DNA from: Burkholderiales bacterium
GTDB lineage: Bacteria > Pseudomonadota > Gammaproteobacteria > Burkholderiales > JACMKV01
DNA: 6,545 nucleotides
Direction: 5' to 3'
Assembly (NCBI GenBank): GCA_014379915.1
Contig: JACMKV010000010.1
Span: 1-6,545, forward strand
Shown here: piece by piece, positions 1 to 6,301 of the stretch
Layout of the letters: every line of letters begins with the position of its first letter
Position numbering within the stretch: the stretch's first letter is position 1
Made by a program: the position numbers and the translations under genes
Notes under the pieces: generated by a model
Told to the model about the DNA's origin: nothing
The model's database searches: none
Seen by the model: only the letters and a program-made list of their open reading frames with translations

Positions 1-129
1 AGCCGGAGATCATGATGACGCTATTTCGACTGGGAGAACATGCGCATTACGAGCAGAGGCCGCTATGGCTGATGCGGCCAGCAGAAAGCCGCTCGTTACG
101 CGAGCACCCGACGTCTTGTAATTATCGGA
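1..129. other. Non-coding left edge, downstream of the c-di-GMP gene
   Basis: No convincing gene is visible on either strand. The stretch lies just past the stop codon of the minus-strand GGDEF-EAL gene, so it would be its 3' flank. A 5-bp inverted repeat (GCTCG at 91-95, CGAGC at 101-105) has no T-run on either side, so it is not a convincing intrinsic terminator. A plus-strand open frame from position 12 overlaps the antisense of the large gene and has arginine-rich, low-complexity content typical of a shadow frame. Confidence 0.5.
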
Positions 130-3042
130 CTAGGCTCGTTCGGAAGCCACGCTGCGCCGCGGCAGTGCGTGTGACAGGTCGATCAGGGGTTCGGGGACGT
201 GAACATCAAAGCCTTGCGCGTAGTCGACGCCGATTTCGCGCAGCTTGGCCAGGATCCGGCCATTTTCCACGAACTCGGCGATGGTCTTGATGTCCATCAC
301 GCGCGCGATGCGCATGATCGCTTCAACCATCGCATGATCGACGGCATCGTCGGCGATATCCTTGACGAAGCCGCCGTCGATTTTGATGTAGTCCACCGGC
401 AGGTTTTTAAGATAACCGAACGAAGACAAGCCGCTGCCGAAATCGTCGAGCGAAAAGTGGCATCCCATCTGTTTCAAGGTCAGCATGAATTCGTTCGCAC
501 GATTCAGGTTGGCGATCGCCGCGGTCTCGGTGATTTCGAAACAGATCGCCTGCGGCGGCGTGCCGGTGCTCTCGAACTGATCGATGACGAATTCGAGAAA
601 GTGCAAATCGGAAATGCTGGTTCCCGACAGGTTGATTGCGTACAGGCATTCGCCGGGCGCGCGCCGGTGCATTTCCCGATAATGCGCGCCGTGGCTCGCG
701 AATAGCGTGCGTATCACCCAGCGATCGATCTCCGGCATCAGGTTGTAGCGCTCGGCTGCCGGAATGAACGCCATCGGCAGCACGACGTTGCCGTTTTCGT
801 CCTGCAGGCGCAGCAGCAGTTCGTAGTGCTCGCCGCGCGAGTGCGCCGTTTTGCTGATCGGCACGATGCCCTGGTAATACAGAAAGAAACGGTTTTCTTC
901 GAGGCCGGCGGTGATGCGCGACAGCCAGTCCATTTCGCCGTGACGATGTCGGATTTCGGCGTCGTCGGGCGTGAACAGCTGCACGCGGTTGCGGCCGTTG
1001 TCCTTGGCCATGAAGCACGCGGTATCGGCCGCTGACAGCAGTGCTTTCATGCTTTCGCTGTGCTCGGTGATCGCCACCAGCCCGGCGGAAGCGCCGACCG
1101 TGAACAGCTTCTTGCCCCAGGTGAAGCGAAAATCCCGGATCGCCTCGATCAGCAGCTCGGCAATGCGCCGCGCCTGCTCGAGCGGACAATCTTCGAGCAG
1201 CACGCCGAACTCATCGCCGCCGAGCCGCGCCAGCGTGTCGGAGCGGCGCATCTTGCTCATCAAGAGACTCGCCAGTTGACGCAGCAGCTCGTCACCGGCG
1301 AGATGACCGCTGGTATCGTTGACTACCTTGAACTGATCGAGATCGATGTAGAGCAGGGCGTGATGCGTGCCGCTGATTTTGGCGTTGTGCAGCAGCGCCT
1401 CCGACGCGTGTTCGAAGCCGCGCCGGTTCAAGAGATCGGTCAATGCGTCGTGGGTCGCCTGGTGGGAAATCTGGTCGGCCATTTCGCGTGCGCGCGTGAC
1501 GTCGTGAAACACCAGTACGACGCCGGCATCGCCGCCTTCCCGGGTTCGGATCGGCGCCGCCGAATCCTCGATCGAATATTTCGAGCCGTCGCGCGACAGC
1601 AGCAGGTTGTGTCCGGCCGATTGCACCGGGGCGCCATTGCGCAAAACTTTGGCGACCGGATTTTCCAGCGGCTCCTGGCTCGCCTGATCGACGACGCGAA
1701 AAACCTGTTCGAGCGGCAAGCCGAAGGCCTCGTCCTGACTCCAGCCGGTCAAGCGTTCGGCGACCGGGTTCAGATAACTGATGCTGCCGCGGGCGTCGGT
1801 CGTGATCACGGCGTCGCCGATCGACTCAAGCGTGACCTGGGCGAGCTCCTTTTCCTTGAACAGCGCTTCCTCGGCCTGCCGGTGATCGGTCAGATCGTTG
1901 ACCAGCATATAGAAGCCGAGCACCTGGCCGGCATTGCTGAAATGCGGGACGTAGGTACTCTGCACGTAACGGCGCACGCCGTCTTTTTCGATATCGCGCT
2001 CGAACGACACGCGCTCGCCGGCCAGCGCGGCGTCGATAAACGATTTCACACCTTCGTAAGGTTCGTCGCCGAGCACTTCCCGCATCGTACAGCCGAGCAT
2101 TTCCATGACGCCGATGCTGACCCATTCTTCGTAGGTCTGGTTGTAAAACCGATAGCGCTCTTCGGTATCGACATACGCGATCAAGGCCGGGATGTTATCG
2201 GCGATCATGCGCAGCCGCTGCTCGGACGCTTGCAGCGCCAGCTCGGCCTGCTTGCGATACGTAACGTCGCTCGCGGTTACCGCAACGCCGCCGCCCAGCG
2301 GTACGACCTGATAACGCAGCCACGTCGCGGTCGTCCCGGACAAGGTCGACGACAGCTCTTCCTGCAGCGGCCTGCGGGTTTCGGTGACGCGCACATATTT
2401 CTCGAAGAAATTGCCGCTCGACCTGCCCGGCGCCATAGCCGAGAGCCGGCTGCCGACGATGTTTTCCCTGGAGCGCGAGAGCAGCTTGGCGCCGCGCATG
2501 TTGACATAGGTGTAGCGAAAATCCGTGATTTCGCCCTTGCTGTCGCGCTCGGCACCAAGCATAAAAAATGCGTCGAGGCTGGATTCGGCGGCAGCGGAAA
2601 GCCGCGCTTCCTCATTTTGTCGAAGCGCGGCTTCGGCGGCTTTGCGTACGCTGATGTCGATGGTGATCGCGATGCACACCGGCCGTGCTTCGCCGCGCGA
2701 CAATTGCAGGTGAACCTCGACCGGGTAGCTGGTGCCGTCCTTGCGGGTGTGGCGCTCTTCGATAACGAGCTGCTCGAGTTCGCCGCGCTGCAGCGGCGCA
2801 ACCAGCGCACTGAATTCTTCCCGGCTGATCGACTTGATGTCGAGCGGTGATAACGCATGGATCTCGTCCAGCGTGTACTGCAGATTGCGCAGCGCGCCTT
2901 GATTGACGTGGACGAACGCCAGCGTTTCGGCATCGAAGACGTAAATCTCGTTTGACGAGCGATCGAGTATTTCGCCGAGGCGCATGGAGCTTGCCAAGGC
3001 GGATGGTAGCAGTCCTGTGACGACGCTAAAGAATTTGGACAA
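130..3042 (-). CDS. PAS(x4)-GGDEF-EAL bifunctional c-di-GMP signalling protein
   Basis: This is a cytoplasmic sensor enzyme for the second messenger c-di-GMP; no membrane segment is seen. Residues are numbered from the longest frame, whose first codon is a TTG at 3066 (978 aa). Four PAS-like sensor domains lie at about 30-140, 150-272, 282-397 and 405-527, then GGDEF at about 530-697 and EAL at about 712-960. The diguanylate cyclase motif GGDEF (616-620) is intact, and an RxxD inhibitory site (607-610) sits the usual five residues before it. The phosphodiesterase motif reads ELLLR instead of EALLR, but the expected metal and catalytic residues are all present: E749, N812, E844, D874, D875, K895, E931, Q951. 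From N812 onward their spacing matches my recollection of the RocR EAL domain. Both activities are therefore possible; direction and ligand are unknown. I chose the TTG at 3042 because GAGGA lies 6 nt upstream. The TTG at 3066 and an ATG at 2985 lack such a site. Confidence 0.93.
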   Translation of the reverse strand: MSKFFSVVTGLLPSALASSMRLGEILDRSSNEIYVFDAETLAFVHVNQGALRNLQYTLDEIHALSPLDIKSISREEFSALVAPLQRGELEQLVIEERHTRKDGTSYPVEVHLQLSRGEARPVCIAITIDISVRKAAEAALRQNEEARLSAAAESSLDAFFMLGAERDSKGEITDFRYTYVNMRGAKLLSRSRENIVGSRLSAMAPGRSSGNFFEKYVRVTETRRPLQEELSSTLSGTTATWLRYQVVPLGGGVAVTASDVTYRKQAELALQASEQRLRMIADNIPALIAYVDTEERYRFYNQTYEEWVSIGVMEMLGCTMREVLGDEPYEGVKSFIDAALAGERVSFERDIEKDGVRRYVQSTYVPHFSNAGQVLGFYMLVNDLTDHRQAEEALFKEKELAQVTLESIGDAVITTDARGSISYLNPVAERLTGWSQDEAFGLPLEQVFRVVDQASQEPLENPVAKVLRNGAPVQSAGHNLLLSRDGSKYSIEDSAAPIRTREGGDAGVVLVFHDVTRAREMADQISHQATHDALTDLLNRRGFEHASEALLHNAKISGTHHALLYIDLDQFKVVNDTSGHLAGDELLRQLASLLMSKMRRSDTLARLGGDEFGVLLEDCPLEQARRIAELLIEAIRDFRFTWGKKLFTVGASAGLVAITEHSESMKALLSAADTACFMAKDNGRNRVQLFTPDDAEIRHRHGEMDWLSRITAGLEENRFFLYYQGIVPISKTAHSRGEHYELLLRLQDENGNVVLPMAFIPAAERYNLMPEIDRWVIRTLFASHGAHYREMHRRAPGECLYAINLSGTSISDLHFLEFVIDQFESTGTPPQAICFEITETAAIANLNRANEFMLTLKQMGCHFSLDDFGSGLSSFGYLKNLPVDYIKIDGGFVKDIADDAVDHAMVEAIMRIARVMDIKTIAEFVENGRILAKLREIGVDYAQGFDVHVPEPLIDLSHALPRRSVASERA

Positions 3043-3048
3043 TCTGAG

Positions 3049-3053
3049 TCCTC
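3049..3053 (-). promoter_or_regulatory. Shine-Dalgarno site that decides the start of the GGDEF-EAL gene
   Basis: The minus strand reads GAGGA here, 6 nt before a TTG at 3042-3040. The other in-frame candidates, TTG at 3066 and ATG at 2985, have no purine-rich site at a usable distance. The start choice is inference from this spacing. Confidence 0.5.
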
Positions 3054-3066
3054 GGACTTCCGCCAA

Positions 3067-3199
3067 GGCTTTAGATTCACAAGCGTTCTACGCAGCGGGT
3101 TTCCAGTATAAGCGCAAAACTTCGCGCCCGCCTATCGTGAATCCCGCGCCTCCTCGGGTGCGGCCGCGGTTCGCGCTGCAGCTCGCGGCTCGTCCGGGC
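3067..3199. other. Intergenic gap between mfnB-like gene and GGDEF-EAL gene
   Basis: This 133-nt non-coding gap separates two same-strand genes. It contains a candidate minus-strand -10 element (3105-3110) and, just upstream of it, an imperfect 16-bp palindrome (3112-3127). Just downstream of the mfnB-like stop are short GC-rich inverted repeats without a following T-run, so no intrinsic terminator can be claimed. The gap size and the -10 suggest that the c-di-GMP gene can be transcribed independently. Confidence 0.5.
3105..3110 (-). promoter_or_regulatory. Candidate -10 element for the GGDEF-EAL gene
   Basis: The minus strand reads TATACT, five of six matches to TATAAT, preceded by GCGCT. 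Transcription would begin near 3098, about 56 nt before the preferred TTG start. No good -35 hexamer lies 16-18 nt upstream, so the promoter may need an activator or an alternative sigma factor. This is inferred from sequence match only. Confidence 0.4.
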
Positions 3200-3958
3200 T
3201 CAGCCGGCGCAGACGCGATGGCTATGCGCTGCGCATTCGGAGGGCGCGTCAGCTTTCGATCTACCCGCGGCAAGCAGCACGTCGCGTATGGCATTTTCGT
3301 CGATCGCGGCGGCTCGCTCAAAGCCAGCGCAGAGTGCGCCGCGGAAGCCCAGATAATCGGGCGCCAACGGCAACAGGAACGGGATGTCGGCGAGCTGCAG
3401 TTTCCCCGCCAAGCCGATAAACATGCCGTGTGCCCGAGCGTTGCGCACAAACTCGCCAAGCGCCAGTGCACTCAAATGACTGCGCAAACCGCCGCTGGAT
3501 TTGTCGGCGGTGTCGAGCATGACGCCGGCAAAGCCGCTGGCTGCGGCATAGTCGATCAGATCCCAGTCGAGATCGCGGTCGGCGAACAACACGGCGACGA
3601 GTTGTCCGCACCGCGCCAAAGGTCGCAGCGCGTTGAGGCAATCGCGTGCATCGCCATTATCGAACAGGCCGATCTTGATGAAATCGACGCCGGCCGCCGC
3701 GGTGCGCTCGACTGCTTCGCAAATTAACCCGGCTTGCATCGGCAAATCGCCGATTGTCGCGCTGACCGGGCGGCGCCCGCCGATCATGCGGACGATAGCG
3801 GCGATGTCCGAAAGCGGTAGCGCGCCTAGCGCGCCCGTGGCGGGATTTTTGAGATCGATAATATCGACACCTGCGGCGAGCGCCGTTTTTGCCTCGGCCA
3901 TCGATAGCACGCTGGCGAGTACGCTGGCGAATACGCTGGTCTGGGCCAAAGCTTTCAT
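3200..3958 (-). CDS. mfnB: (5-formylfuran-3-yl)methyl phosphate synthase homologue (MfnB family, formerly DUF556/UPF0264)
   Basis: MfnB condenses two glyceraldehyde-3-phosphate molecules into the phosphorylated furan that starts methanofuran (in bacteria, methylofuran) synthesis, a formyl carrier for the Fhc complex. The 252-aa product is a TIM-barrel-like protein with the family signature DIIDLKNPATGALGA at about 32-46. As I recall, the archaeal enzyme MJ1099 uses K27, K85, D151 and K155. The matching residues here are K37 (in DLKNP), K95 (FIKIG), D149 and K153 (DTADK), and the K-K spacing of 58 and D-K spacing of 4 are preserved. The gene starts with ATG, has GGAG 7 nt upstream, and overlaps the stop of the DUF447 gene by 4 nt (ATGA), which suggests translational coupling. 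Two oddities are a 12-bp tandem repeat that lengthens the N-terminus and a non-conserved-looking C-terminal tail of about 20 residues. The family call is strong; enzymatic activity is inferred. Confidence 0.9.
   Translation of the reverse strand: MKALAQTSVFASVLASVLSMAEAKTALAAGVDIIDLKNPATGALGALPLSDIAAIVRMIGGRRPVSATIGDLPMQAGLICEAVERTAAAGVDFIKIGLFDNGDARDCLNALRPLARCGQLVAVLFADRDLDWDLIDYAAASGFAGVMLDTADKSSGGLRSHLSALALGEFVRNARAHGMFIGLAGKLQLADIPFLLPLAPDYLGFRGALCAGFERAAAIDENAIRDVLLAAGRSKADAPSECAAHSHRVCAG
3909..3944 (-). repeat. 12-bp tandem repeat inside the N-terminus of the mfnB-like gene
   Basis: The plus strand reads ACGCTGGCGAGT, ACGCTGGCGAAT, then a partial third copy beginning ACGCTGG. On the coding strand the in-frame 12-mers give successive SVFA, SVLA and SVLS tetrapeptides at residues 8-19. 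Because each unit is four codons, gain or loss of a copy keeps the frame. It probably arose by replication slippage and places the first catalytic lysine about ten residues later than in the archaeal enzyme. Confidence 0.75.
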
Positions 3959-4533
3959 GCAAGTTCTCCGGTATCAGGATGCTGGGCGCGATGGGCATCC
4001 AGTTTTTCCATCAGCCAGCCCCACGCTTCGCGTTCCGCATCGCCGGCTGTCTTGTCTACGGCGACGCGCAGGTAAGTTATTTCCGACTCGATTTTCTCCG
4101 GCGGCAGCATGTTCAAACGGCTGACCAGAATCGCTGCTTCGATCACCGCCGCCTGCGCCCGATTGAAGCCCTGAAACGGCGCATGGTTCGCTTGATACAC
4201 GGCGCGGCAGATGAGGCGCGGGCGCAGTTCGTCGGCTTCAGTGGATTCGAGCCTGACTTCGATATGCGCCAGGGCGCCGGCAAGCCGAACGCCGTTAATC
4301 CGCTCGGCAGCTTGCGTCGGCCATTCGTAGCGGCCGGTCAGGCAGCCGGCGAATATGCGTACGTCATCGGTGCAGTTGATTACCGCGCATTTGCCGGTTT
4401 CGATGTTGGTCAGCGTTGTCGACGGGCGAAACGGTGCGATGATGTAAAGCTCGCCGCGGCGGTGGATGCCGATCGGCGCGATATGCGGTTTGCCGCCGGG
4501 GCTGACGGTGGTGACAATGGTTTCGCGAATCAT
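3955..4533 (-). CDS. DUF447 family protein (FMN-binding split-barrel type), C1-cofactor cluster
   Basis: The 192-aa protein has the pattern I associate with DUF447. It begins MIRETIVTT, then has a short strand-rich segment (PHIAPIGIHRRGELYIIAPF, about 16-35) and TLTNIETGKCAVIN (about 40-53). The C-terminal half is helical, with FNRAQAAVIEAAILVSRL (about 123-140) followed by MLPPEKIESEI. The first half looks like a flavin-reductase-like split barrel. No signal peptide or membrane segment is seen, so it should be cytosolic. The family occurs in methanogens and in H4MPT-using bacteria beside cofactor genes, but I know of no established reaction. It is fourth in a tight chain: its ATG overlaps the stop of a tiny frame (4530-4565), and its own stop overlaps the mfnB-like start. 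No strong Shine-Dalgarno site precedes the ATG, consistent with translation coupled to upstream reading. The upstream frame is open but has no better start. Confidence 0.82.
   Translation of the reverse strand: MIRETIVTTVSPGGKPHIAPIGIHRRGELYIIAPFRPSTTLTNIETGKCAVINCTDDVRIFAGCLTGRYEWPTQAAERINGVRLAGALAHIEVRLESTEADELRPRLICRAVYQANHAPFQGFNRAQAAVIEAAILVSRLNMLPPEKIESEITYLRVAVDKTAGDAEREAWGWLMEKLDAHRAQHPDTGELA
3966..3969 (-). promoter_or_regulatory. Shine-Dalgarno site of the mfnB-like gene
   Basis: The minus strand reads GGAG, 7 nt before the ATG at 3958, and lies inside the 3' end of the upstream DUF447 gene. It supports the ATG chosen, which overlaps the upstream stop codon by four bases. Confidence 0.6.
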
Positions 4534-4565
4534 ATCGGCGTTGTTTTCGGGTTGTCTGCTTTCAT
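4530..4565 (-). other. Tiny reading frame B (11 codons) coupled to the DUF447 start
   Basis: The frame starts at ATG (4565-4563) and encodes MKADNPKTTPI. Its stop TGA (4532-4530) overlaps the DUF447 ATG as ATGA. Its own ATG overlaps the stop of tiny frame A in the same manner. The Shine-Dalgarno signal is weak (GGAAAA about 9 nt upstream). Such a short frame cannot be called a gene from one sequence; it may only serve to carry ribosomes to the next start. Confidence 0.2.
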
Positions 4566-4624
4566 AGCGCCCGGTTTTCCGGATCGCCGGCGACCGGAAC
4601 GGGCCGCGGATATGCCGGCATCAT
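4562..4624 (-). other. Tiny reading frame A (20 codons) after the DHPS-like gene
   Basis: The frame starts with two consecutive ATG codons (4624-4619), the first overlapping the TGA stop of the DHPS-like gene as ATGA. It encodes a proline-rich 20-residue peptide beginning MMPAYPRPVP and ends at a TGA (4564-4562) that overlaps the start of frame B. A 4-bp hairpin (CCGG-AAAA-CCGG, 4571-4582) lies within it. Coding status is speculative; a role in translational coupling is the most likely reading if it is real. Confidence 0.2.
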
Positions 4625-6024
4625 GACTTGTCCGTCGGCTTTCTGGCGACGAGCGTGGCGCCGGCGGTGTGATACCCGCCGCTGACGTCGTCGGCCGGTC
4701 GCTTGCTAGCCGCGCCCCAGTCGAGTTCCTGATCCTGCGCGTAGCGCTTGCCGAGCTGAAATGCGATCTGCGCGCGCGCCAGTTCAACGCCCATGTAAAA
4801 CGCGTGCGCGCCGTCGTTTTCAAGTTTCAGATGCGTAAACAGCTGAAAAGGATCGGTTTCGCAGTGCAGACCATCGCGATTATAAACGTGGATGCCATTG
4901 CGGCTGACCTGGACGCGAAAGCTCGGGTCCTTGATCGCAGCGGCGATTTCAGCGATTTCCTCGGGCGTATCGGGAAACGGCTTGCGCGCATGCAGCGCGA
5001 GCAGATCGTTCGAGAAATTGCGCGGCAGGCTGTCGGCTTCGCGCGCCGCAAACATCATGCGCCGCGCGGCATCGGTTTCGCGCACCACGCTGCGCGCGTG
5101 CGGGCTGACCTCAGTGGTCAGCACGGCAGTGATATGCAACTCGGAAATCAGTCCCATCAGCAGCGCGTTGACGCCGCCGGTATCCGCGTCGGTCAATTCG
5201 GTCAGGTTGCCGATGCCCATCATGATCGGCGCGCGCGCAAACCGCTTGCGCAATTCGGCGTAGCGGACGATCGAATCGGTAAAGCCGAAATGAATCGGAT
5301 CGAGAATCGCGTCGGCAAAATAAGTGCGACCGCGTTGTTCCATGTAGTCGATGGCGCGCGCCAGCGATTCGACGTCGTGCGGCTGCGACGGAATCAGCAC
5401 CGGAACCGATGCGGCTTCATCGGCGATCCATAACGTGTCCTCCTTCAAGCTCAACAGATAATCGGCGCCGGCGCGGCCGCCCCGCAACAATTCCTGGGCA
5501 TCGATCGAATCGACGCTGACGCGGTGACCGGCTTCGTGCAGCGCGCGAACCGCGTCTTCGAGATGCGGAAAGGGCGTGTCGGGCAGGCAGCCCAGATCGA
5601 TGATATCTGCGCCATCGTCGCGATATGTTGCGGCACGTCGCAGGATCGCAGCGATATCGATATGCGGCGCATCGACGATTTCGGTGAAGATCAGCACATC
5701 GTGCCGCGACAGATCGACGGGCTTGCCGGCATGCCCGAAAAATTCGGGAAGATCCTTCAATTCCTCGGGCCCGCGCATGACCGGAACACCATAGCGCGCC
5801 GCAAGCTGATCGAGATCGCCACGGCAGCGGCCGGGCACGACGATGCGATCAGCATTCATCGCATCGGACACACGGCGCGCGATCAGGTCGGCCGTCATCA
5901 GCCCGGCGACGTTGATGCCGATCTGCTGCACGGCGTAGCTGAATTCGGTCGGCTGCATGCCGGCCAATACCTTATGCAAGCTCTTCTCGGCGAGCTTGCC
6001 GGTCAGAAACAGGATGTGGGGCAA
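4621..6024 (-). CDS. DUF6513-containing dihydropteroate-synthase-like protein, H4MPT cluster
   Basis: The 467-aa protein joins an N-terminal domain (about 1-110, beginning PHILFLTGKLAEKSL) to a dihydropteroate-synthase-like barrel and a C-terminal extension. Barrel motifs seen are GADIIDLG (138-145), VSVDS (169-173), GADYLLSL (186-193), LDPIHFGF (241-248) and MMGIGNLTELT (268-278). Classical folate DHPS couples a pterin to p-aminobenzoate. This longer family lies in H4MPT and C1 gene clusters and is presumed to act in H4MPT assembly, with the exact step uncertain to me. The only usable start is a TTG at 6024, because an in-frame TGA lies at 6030-6028 and the next ATG would delete 22 conserved-looking residues. 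No Shine-Dalgarno site precedes the TTG; the leader is instead C-rich repeat sequence. The gene heads a probable operon with the DUF447 and mfnB-like genes. Confidence 0.88.
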   Translation of the reverse strand: MPHILFLTGKLAEKSLHKVLAGMQPTEFSYAVQQIGINVAGLMTADLIARRVSDAMNADRIVVPGRCRGDLDQLAARYGVPVMRGPEELKDLPEFFGHAGKPVDLSRHDVLIFTEIVDAPHIDIAAILRRAATYRDDGADIIDLGCLPDTPFPHLEDAVRALHEAGHRVSVDSIDAQELLRGGRAGADYLLSLKEDTLWIADEAASVPVLIPSQPHDVESLARAIDYMEQRGRTYFADAILDPIHFGFTDSIVRYAELRKRFARAPIMMGIGNLTELTDADTGGVNALLMGLISELHITAVLTTEVSPHARSVVRETDAARRMMFAAREADSLPRNFSNDLLALHARKPFPDTPEEIAEIAAAIKDPSFRVQVSRNGIHVYNRDGLHCETDPFQLFTHLKLENDGAHAFYMGVELARAQIAFQLGKRYAQDQELDWGAASKRPADDVSGGYHTAGATLVARKPTDKS

Positions 6025-6060
6025 GGGTCAGGGAATAGGGGGAATCGGGGATAGGGAGGC
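6025..6060 (+). repeat. G-run repeat block, left arm (degenerate heptamer, possible G-quadruplex)
   Basis: The plus strand carries five G-runs (6025-6027, 6031-6033, 6038-6042, 6047-6050, 6054-6056) separated by 3-4 nt, in a degenerate unit close to GGGAATA. This spacing fits an intramolecular G-quadruplex on the plus strand. The block abuts the TTG start of the DHPS-like gene. Its GGAATCGGGGAT (6041-6052) is the exact reverse complement of 6167-6178 in the other arm. Confidence 0.75.
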
Positions 6061-6066
6061 AGGGAT

Positions 6067-6072
6067 TTTATA
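6067..6072 (-). promoter_or_regulatory. Weak candidate -10 element for the C1-cofactor operon
   Basis: The minus strand reads TATAAA within AATATAAAATCC, which is a reasonable -10 match. Transcription would start near 6060, giving a leader of about 36 nt made almost wholly of the C-rich complement of the repeat. No good -35 lies at 16-18 nt. A TTGACT at 6207-6202 is a better -35-like hexamer but has no good -10 at the right spacing. Confidence 0.25.
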
Positions 6073-6151
6073 TTGGGATAGAAGACTGCGGTTGCCAGTT
6101 TTAGCAAAGCTCTTGATCTCCGCTCCCATTGACCCGAACCGCCTGACCGTT

Positions 6152-6200
6152 GGTCCCCGGTCCCCGATCCCCGATTCCAATACCCGGATACCCAATCCCC
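6152..6200 (-). repeat. C-run repeat block, right arm (degenerate heptamer, opposite orientation)
   Basis: The plus strand reads GGTCCCC, GGTCCCC, GATCCCC, GATTCC and then degenerate ATACCC-type units. C-runs lie at 6155-6158, 6162-6165, 6169-6172, 6183-6185, 6191-6193 and 6197-6200. It is the same kind of sequence as the left arm but inverted, so its G-quadruplex potential is on the minus strand. From memory, G-rich heptamer blocks like this are dispersed between genes in many beta- and gammaproteobacteria. Confidence 0.75.
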
Positions 6201-6266
6201 AAGTCAATGCAGCTTGTTTCGGCTCCTTGCACCAGCCGAAAGGTATCGCTACGTACGAGGACGTGG

Positions 6267-6294
6267 TGGGCATACTGGCGATCTCGGTTATTAT
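6267..6294 (+). promoter_or_regulatory. Candidate sigma-70 promoter for the secreted-protein gene
   Basis: TGGGCA (6267-6272, four of six matches to TTGACA) is followed after 16 nt by TATTAT (6289-6294, five of six matches to TATAAT). This predicts a transcript start near 6301 and a leader of about 74 nt. It is a pattern match only. Confidence 0.35.
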
Positions 6295-6301
6295 TTTTCA
6301 G

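Noticed and set aside
91..105. Inverted repeat GCTCG/CGAGC as a terminator after the GGDEF-EAL gene
   Set aside because: The stem is only 5 bp and no T-run follows it on the minus strand.
12..290. A plus-strand frame of about 92 codons at the left edge
   Set aside because: It is arginine-rich without motifs, overlaps the 3' end of the GGDEF-EAL gene, and has no ribosome binding site.
1060..2850. A 596-codon open frame on the plus strand, antisense to the GGDEF-EAL gene
   Set aside because: It lies wholly inside a gene with clear domains and all catalytic motifs. Its translation shows no recognisable domain and looks like the mirror of GC-rich codon use. Long antisense frames are expected in such genes.
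3197..3220. GC-rich inverted repeat at the mfnB-like stop as an intrinsic terminator
   Set aside because: The stem is short and followed by mixed GC sequence, not a run of T on the transcribed strand.
4669..5433. A plus-strand frame of 254 codons antisense to the DHPS-like gene
   Set aside because: The opposite strand carries clear barrel motifs in order; this frame has none and is a codon-use shadow.
6025..6200. The repeat arms as a CRISPR array or insertion-sequence ends
   Set aside because: There are no regular spacers, no transposase frame and no visible target duplication. Unit length is about 7 nt and degenerate.
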